DNA of 64,000 bases from Oceanihabitans gracilariae (GTDB lineage Bacteria; Bacteroidota; Bacteroidia; Flavobacteriales; Flavobacteriaceae), in contig NZ_JBHULM010000011.1 of NCBI RefSeq assembly GCF_042684485.1, positions 1,364,001-1,428,000 of the forward strand, read 5' to 3'. The notes under the pieces were generated by a model. It was not told where the DNA came from. It worked only from the letters and a program-made list of their open reading frames with translations, and did no database searches. Every line of letters starts with the position of its first letter. Positions within the stretch are counted from its first letter, which is position 1. Below are positions 60,044 through 64,000 of the stretch, piece after piece. Made by a program: the position numbers and the translations under genes.

Positions 60044-60574
60044 TTATTCTTCTAAATACAAATCAATCAGTCCTTCAGGAGTTTCTACAAGAATTACCTT
60101 ATTTTCTTTGTCTACTTTTTTAATAAAATGATCGTTCATAGGTATTAAAATTTCAATACCATCTCTGTCTATTTCAAAAAGCGCTTGCGCAGTAGTATCG
60201 TTCACTCCTGTAATAGTTCCTACGTCTCCAAAATTAGTATCTTTAATAGTAAAGCCTATAATTTCATGAAAGTAAAACTTATCGTCTTCTAACTTAGGTA
60301 AAAATTCTAAAGGTAGATATAAATTACTTTTAAGTATAGCGTCTGCATCATCTTCGGTGTCTACATCTTCAAACTTTAAACGCAGTAATTCCGATTTGTG
60401 TAACTGTGCGTTTTCAATAAAAAAAGGAACTAGGTTACCTCTTAAATCTACAAAAACAGACTCTAAACCATCATAGAGCTCAGGTTCATCTGTGTCTAAT
60501 TTTACAAGTACCTCTCCTTTAAAACTGTATTTTTTTACAATTTTACCTAGAAAAAAACAATCTTCTTTTTTCAT
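60044..60574 (-). CDS. rimM: 16S rRNA processing protein RimM
   Basis: Ribosome maturation factor for the 30S head that binds ribosomal protein S19. The 176-residue protein has the RimM N-domain (about 1-85, LGKIVKKYSFKGEVLVKL) and the PRC-barrel domain (95-170, YFHEIIGFTI ... VGTITGVNDTTAQALFEI ... ILIPM). Start is the ATG at 60574 (MKKEDCFFLGK), as a longer reading adds 7 residues. It follows rpsP on the minus strand, the usual bacterial order, but with several hairpins between the two genes. Confidence 0.95.
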   Translation of the reverse strand: MKKEDCFFLGKIVKKYSFKGEVLVKLDTDEPELYDGLESVFVDLRGNLVPFFIENAQLHKSELLRLKFEDVDTEDDADAILKSNLYLPLEFLPKLEDDKFYFHEIIGFTIKDTNFGDVGTITGVNDTTAQALFEIDRDGIEILIPMNDHFIKKVDKENKVILVETPEGLIDLYLEE

Positions 60575-60595
60575 TGAAAAATATAATTTTTTCAT

Positions 60596-60663
60596 TTCCG
60601 TGAAAACGGAAACCTATTCGTGATTTATCAAAACTTAATGCGATTCCTTTTTGAAAAAGGAAT
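60596..60663 (-). other. Two palindromes between rpsP and rimM
   Basis: TTTCCGT and ACGGAAA (about 60596-60613) form a small stem. ATTCCTTTTT and AAAAAGGAAT (60643-60663) are perfect 10-bp arms around one base. With the terminator at 60668-60691 they fill most of the 148-bp rpsP-rimM gap. Confidence 0.5.
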
Positions 60664-60667
60664 TCAT

Positions 60668-60691
60668 AAAAAAACTCCAACACAATTTGTA
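60668..60691 (-). terminator. Terminator after rpsP (minus strand)
   Basis: AAACTCCAA pairs with TTGGAGTTT around a short loop, and an A-run on the left gives the minus-strand U-tract. It lies 32 bp past the rpsP stop, between rpsP and rimM, so it may reduce rimM expression relative to S16. Confidence 0.85.
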
Positions 60692-60722
60692 TTGGAGTTT
60701 AAAAGTATAAAAAAATATTTTT

Positions 60723-61229
60723 TTATTCTTCTTCGTTAGATGCTTCTTCTGTAGCAGCCTCTTCTGTAGTTTCTTCTACAGCTGGAGCGTTTGCAGCAAT
60801 TCTAGCTTCGTTAGCCGCTTTTTCAGCTTCAAGAGCTTTCGCTTTTGCTTCTGCTTCTGCTTTTGCTAAACCATCAGTTTTGTTACCAATTTTACTAGCT
60901 TTTTCTTCTAACCAAGCAGCAAATTTAGCTTCTGCTTGCTCTTCTGTTAAAGCTCCTTTAGTTACTCCACCTTTTAAATGTTTTTTTAATAAAACACCTT
61001 TGTAAGATAAAATAGCTCTAGCCGTATCTGTTGGTTGAGCACCATTTTCTAACCATGTTACAGCTCCATCAATATTTAAATCAATAGTTGCTGGGTTAGT
61101 GTTTGGATTGTAAGCACCTAATTTTTCTAGGTATTTACCATCTCTTTTCGCGCGAGCATCTGCTGCTACGATCCAGTAATAAGGTTTTCCTTTTTTACCG
61201 TGTCTTTGTAATCTAATTTTTACAGGCAT
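60723..61229 (-). CDS. rpsP: 30S ribosomal protein S16
   Basis: Small-subunit ribosomal protein. The 168-residue protein has the S16 domain in residues 1-90 (VKIRLQRHGKKGKPYYWIVAADAR, KYLEKLGAYNPNTNP, GAQPTDTARAIL). A long Ala/Glu/Lys-rich tail follows (about 100-168), usual for Bacteroidota S16. Its leader contains a small hairpin (61245-61259) and a -7 box. Strong expression is expected, while rimM follows past a terminator. Confidence 0.98.
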   Translation of the reverse strand: MPVKIRLQRHGKKGKPYYWIVAADARAKRDGKYLEKLGAYNPNTNPATIDLNIDGAVTWLENGAQPTDTARAILSYKGVLLKKHLKGGVTKGALTEEQAEAKFAAWLEEKASKIGNKTDGLAKAEAEAKAKALEAEKAANEARIAANAPAVEETTEEAATEEASNEEE

Positions 61230-61277
61230 AATAATTAATTCATTGAGGTTCTCGACCTCTGGTTATTAATAAGTGTG

Positions 61278-61285
61278 CAAAGATA
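61278..61285 (-). promoter_or_regulatory. -7 promoter box for rpsP
   Basis: On the minus strand the sequence reads TATCTTTG, a perfect TAnnTTTG match about 49 bp before the rpsP ATG. Between lies a 5-bp stem (GAGGT/ACCTC, 61245-61259). Confidence 0.6.
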
Positions 61286-61365
61286 CTATAAATAATTTAT
61301 ATTCATCTTTTATTGTTAATCATTTTTTTATGCTATTTTTAGGCTCTCAAATTATATAAAAGATT

Positions 61366-62238
61366 ATGAAAAAAATATTTCTATTGATTGTTTCGGCTTT
61401 ATTTATGGTAGGTTGTGGTGAAGACCTAGAGTTTAATACACCTGCGTTACAGGGTAAAAAAGATAGTGCCTTGTGGAGAGCAGATTATTATACCGCTGAA
61501 ATTAATAGTAGCGGACAATTAATTATTAGTGGAGGAAGAGGAAGCGAAACAATCGCTTTAAAAACACAATCTGCAAATGTAGGTACCTATTTACTTGGTG
61601 GAGGTAGCTCTAGTGAGGCTAGTTTTGTTAGCTCACAAGATATTGCGTATTCTACTAATAATGAGCCAGATCCAATTATACAAATATATCCTGCAGATGG
61701 TGAAATTATGATAACAGAATATAGTGAATCTGGTAATGCTGTTTCTGGTACATTTTGGTTTAATGCTTTTTCAGACTCAGGATTAAATAAAGTAAATTTT
61801 AGTCAAGGTGTTTTTTATGAAGTGCCAATTTCTGGAGGAGGTTCAAGTTCTGTAGTTGTTTCTTGTGATGATGCTGTTGCTGCATCTGCTGCTGCATTAG
61901 CAGTGTATCAAGCAACAGATGCTACAAGTGCAAATTATGCTGCTGTTTGTAGTGCGTATGAAGCGGCTTTAACACAACAAATTACTAGTTGTGGTGATGA
62001 TACAGGTGTTTTACAAGGTATTATTGATGGTTTAGATTGTACTAGTGGTACTGTAGTTCCTGGAACTTGCCAAACCTGTTCAAGTACTGTTGTTCCTGAA
62101 ACAGAATATTGCGATAATCAAGATGGAACAATGACTGTTACAGTTTCTGGTTTTCCGGCTACCACAGTAGATTTACAAGGGATTTCTTTTGATGATTATA
62201 TTGCGGGCCTTGAAACTTCTGGTATGACTTGTAACTAA
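61366..62238 (+). CDS. DUF6252-like lipoprotein with a cysteine-rich C-terminal half
   Basis: A 290-residue predicted lipoprotein with a signal peptide and lipobox (MVGCG, Cys17). A first domain of about 130 residues (SALWRADYYTAEI, GTYLLGGG, VSGTFWFNAF, FSQGVFYEVPI) matches the DUF6252 pattern of flavobacterial lipoproteins. After about residue 155 comes an Ala-rich helical stretch and a region with eight further Cys (SCDD, VCSAY, TSCGD, DCTSG, TCQTC, YCDN and TCN), which could form disulfides in the periplasm or at the surface. Function unknown. Confidence 0.78.
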   Translation: MKKIFLLIVSALFMVGCGEDLEFNTPALQGKKDSALWRADYYTAEINSSGQLIISGGRGSETIALKTQSANVGTYLLGGGSSSEASFVSSQDIAYSTNNEPDPIIQIYPADGEIMITEYSESGNAVSGTFWFNAFSDSGLNKVNFSQGVFYEVPISGGGSSSVVVSCDDAVAASAAALAVYQATDATSANYAAVCSAYEAALTQQITSCGDDTGVLQGIIDGLDCTSGTVVPGTCQTCSSTVVPETEYCDNQDGTMTVTVSGFPATTVDLQGISFDDYIAGLETSGMTCN

Positions 62239-62256
62239 TACAAATAAAATATTTTT

Positions 62257-62293
62257 ATAAAAAGCGCAGCCTTATAGGTTGCGCTTTTTTTTG
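62257..62293 (+). terminator. Rho-independent terminator after the DUF6252 gene
   Basis: AAAGCGCAGCC pairs with GGTTGCGCTTT (one G-T pair) around a short loop and is followed by a T-run. It lies about 20 bp past the stop and before dnaE. Confidence 0.92.
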
Positions 62294-62369
62294 TTTATAA
62301 CTTTCCATCAGTTAAACCTTATTTTTTCTTAATTTTAACCCTCTCATTTATTCTGAAGAAAACACCTAT

Positions 62370-64000
62370 ATGTACTTAATTTTTGATACTGAAACTACTG
62401 GTTTACCGAAACGTTGGGACGCTCCAATTACTGACACAGATAATTGGCCTCGTTGTATACAAATAGCTTGGCAACTGCACGATGCTATGGGAAACTGTAT
62501 CGAGCATCAAGATTATTTAGTGCAACCAGAAGGATTTAATATTCCTTATGATGCCGAAAAAATTCATGGTATTTCTACAGAATTAGCACAAGAACAAGGT
62601 GTGCCTTTAGCAGAAGTTTTAGAAAAGTTTAATGAAGCTTTAGGTAAAACTAAGTTTGTTGTTGGGCAAAATGTAAAGTTTGACCTTAACATTATGGGAG
62701 CTGAGTTTGAACGTGCAGCGCTTGAGAATGACCTGCAAGAACTTCCTGTTTTAGATACTTGTACCGAACAAACGGCAAGCCTATGTCAGATTCCTGGTGG
62801 TAGATATGGTAAATTTAAATTACCAACCTTAACAGAATTGCATCAGTTTTTGTTTGATGTTCCTTTTGGTGAAGCGCATAATGCAACAGCAGATGTTGAG
62901 GCAACTACGCGTTGCTTTTTTGAACTGATAAGAAGAGAGCAATATACCCAAGAACAATTAGATGTAGAGCCAGATTATTTTCAGAACTTTACTAAAGAGA
63001 ATCCTCAGCCAATACAGCTAATAGGCCTAAAGCATATTAATTTAAAGCAAGAAAGTGCTAAGATTAATAAAAGAATACAAGAGGCGCAATCTACTGATCT
63101 TTCTTCGCAAGAAATAAAACAAAATATTGCGAGTCTTGAAACGGTAGAATTCACCCATTTGCATAACCACTCGCAATTTTCGGTCTTGCAATCTACTATT
63201 AGCATTCCTAATTTAGTAGCTGCAGCAGCAGAGTATAACATGTCTGCAGTAGCACTAACCGATCATGCTAATATGATGGGAGCCTTTCACTTTGTAAATG
63301 CGGTAAATAAGCATAATAAGTCAGTACAAGCTAAAAATGCAGAGGCTGTTGAAAGAGGTGAGCCTGCTACATTAAACGAAATGAAACCTATTATTGGTTG
63401 TGAGTTTTTTGTTTGTGAAGATCATTTAGATAAAACCAGAAAAGACAATGGGTATCAAGTTATACTAATTGCAAAAAATAAAAACGGTTACCATAATTTA
63501 GCAAAACTATCCTCACATGCCTTTGTAAATGGGTTTTATTATGTGCCTAGAATTGATAAAAAACTAATAGAAGAATATAGAGAAGACTTAATTTGCTTAA
63601 CAGGAAACTTATATGGTGAAGTACCAAGTAAAGTACTAAATGTAGGAGAAACACAAGCAGAAGAAGCACTTTTATGGTGGAAGAATTTGTTTGGTGATGA
63701 CTTGTATGTAGAATTAATGCGTCATAACCAAGAGGATGAAAATCGTGTAAATCCTGTGCTTATTGATTTTGCTAAAAAGCATGATGTTAAGCTGGTTGCA
63801 ACTAATAATACCTACTATAGTAAAAAGGAAGATGCCAATGCACATGATATTTTACTTTGTGTAAAAGATGGTGAAAAGCAAACAACACCAATAGGAAGAG
63901 GAAGAGGATACAGATACGGTTTACCAAATCAGGAATATTACTTTAAGTCTCCTAAAGAAATGAAAACCTTGTTTAAAGATGTTCCTGAAGCCATTTCAAA
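62370..64000 (+). CDS. dnaE: DNA polymerase III alpha subunit with N-terminal exonuclease domain (partial)
   Basis: Replicative polymerase gene running off the window after 543 codons with no stop. From the ATG at 62370 the N-terminal domain (about 1-190) is a DEDDh 3'-5' exonuclease with LIFDTETTGLP, the middle NVKFDLNIM and the HNATADVEAT signature. A PHP domain begins near residue 258 with FTHLHNHSQFSVL and continues with ALTDHANMMG and further metal-site segments. The fused proofreading domain is a known Bacteroidota trait. The polymerase core lies outside the window. Confidence 0.96.
   Translation, partial: MYLIFDTETTGLPKRWDAPITDTDNWPRCIQIAWQLHDAMGNCIEHQDYLVQPEGFNIPYDAEKIHGISTELAQEQGVPLAEVLEKFNEALGKTKFVVGQNVKFDLNIMGAEFERAALENDLQELPVLDTCTEQTASLCQIPGGRYGKFKLPTLTELHQFLFDVPFGEAHNATADVEATTRCFFELIRREQYTQEQLDVEPDYFQNFTKENPQPIQLIGLKHINLKQESAKINKRIQEAQSTDLSSQEIKQNIASLETVEFTHLHNHSQFSVLQSTISIPNLVAAAAEYNMSAVALTDHANMMGAFHFVNAVNKHNKSVQAKNAEAVERGEPATLNEMKPIIGCEFFVCEDHLDKTRKDNGYQVILIAKNKNGYHNLAKLSSHAFVNGFYYVPRIDKKLIEEYREDLICLTGNLYGEVPSKVLNVGETQAEEALLWWKNLFGDDLYVELMRHNQEDENRVNPVLIDFAKKHDVKLVATNNTYYSKKEDANAHDILLCVKDGEKQTTPIGRGRGYRYGLPNQEYYFKSPKEMKTLFKDVPEAIS

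Overview
The window is low-GC chromosomal DNA from a member of the Flavobacteriaceae (Bacteroidota), probably marine. Four proteins carry type IX secretion (T9SS) C-terminal sorting domains. DnaE has an N-terminal proofreading exonuclease domain. DUF3127, DUF3098, DUF4271, DUF4296 and DUF6252 proteins are present. Upstream regions often carry the Bacteroidota -7 box TAnnTTTG, and purine-rich ribosome binding sites are rare. The genus cannot be fixed from sequence reading alone. I see no tRNA, rRNA, CRISPR array, prophage or transposase.

Layout. 1-6 kb: tail of a DUF3127 gene, aat, tag, a thioredoxin-like gene, a TonB-like gene, then the minus-strand envelope run ftsX - DUF3098 - uppP - truB. 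6-16 kb: leuS with a small BamE-like gene, a zinc peptidase, a BI-1 family gene, an Lrp regulator, a saccharopine dehydrogenase family gene, DUF423, pckA and a secreted repeat protein. 16-24.4 kb: hemD, DUF4271, a polyprenol-phosphate mannosyltransferase-like gene, pyrC, DUF4296, an SDR gene, tyrS, a YHS protein and a LuxE-like gene. 24.5-28.5 kb: three adjacent minus-strand T9SS genes, one of which is only a signal peptide plus a sorting domain. 28.7-37.5 kb: a PhoB/PhoR-like two-component system, a MurG-like glycosyltransferase, trmB, a LysE-type transporter, an alkyltransferase-like protein, the Fe-S genes apbC and nifU, a flavin reductase with a ferredoxin, and a metallophosphoesterase.

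38-57.8 kb is one co-directional capsule/exopolysaccharide locus of the Wzx/Wzy type. It holds a WecA/MraY-like initiating enzyme, GDP-fucose synthesis (gmd, fcl), UDP-glucuronate and UDP-xylose synthesis (ugd, uxs), a flippase, a candidate polymerase, five glycosyltransferases, two acetyltransferases, a sulfotransferase, the exporter pair Wza/Wzc and a small outer-membrane beta-barrel gene. Together these predict a sulfated, acetylated polymer containing fucose and xylose or glucuronate. Its chemistry is inferred from the enzymes only.

58-64 kb: a glutaryl-CoA-dehydrogenase-like gene, trmN6, rimM, rpsP, a DUF6252 lipoprotein and the start of dnaE, which runs off the window. The points most worth a second look are the sulfated capsule locus, the sorting-domain-only T9SS mini-protein, a perfect 15-bp hairpin over the YHS start codon, two related intergenic palindromic elements, 11-bp-spaced repeats before the two-component system and before wza, and a dihydroorotase lacking the first metal-site histidine.
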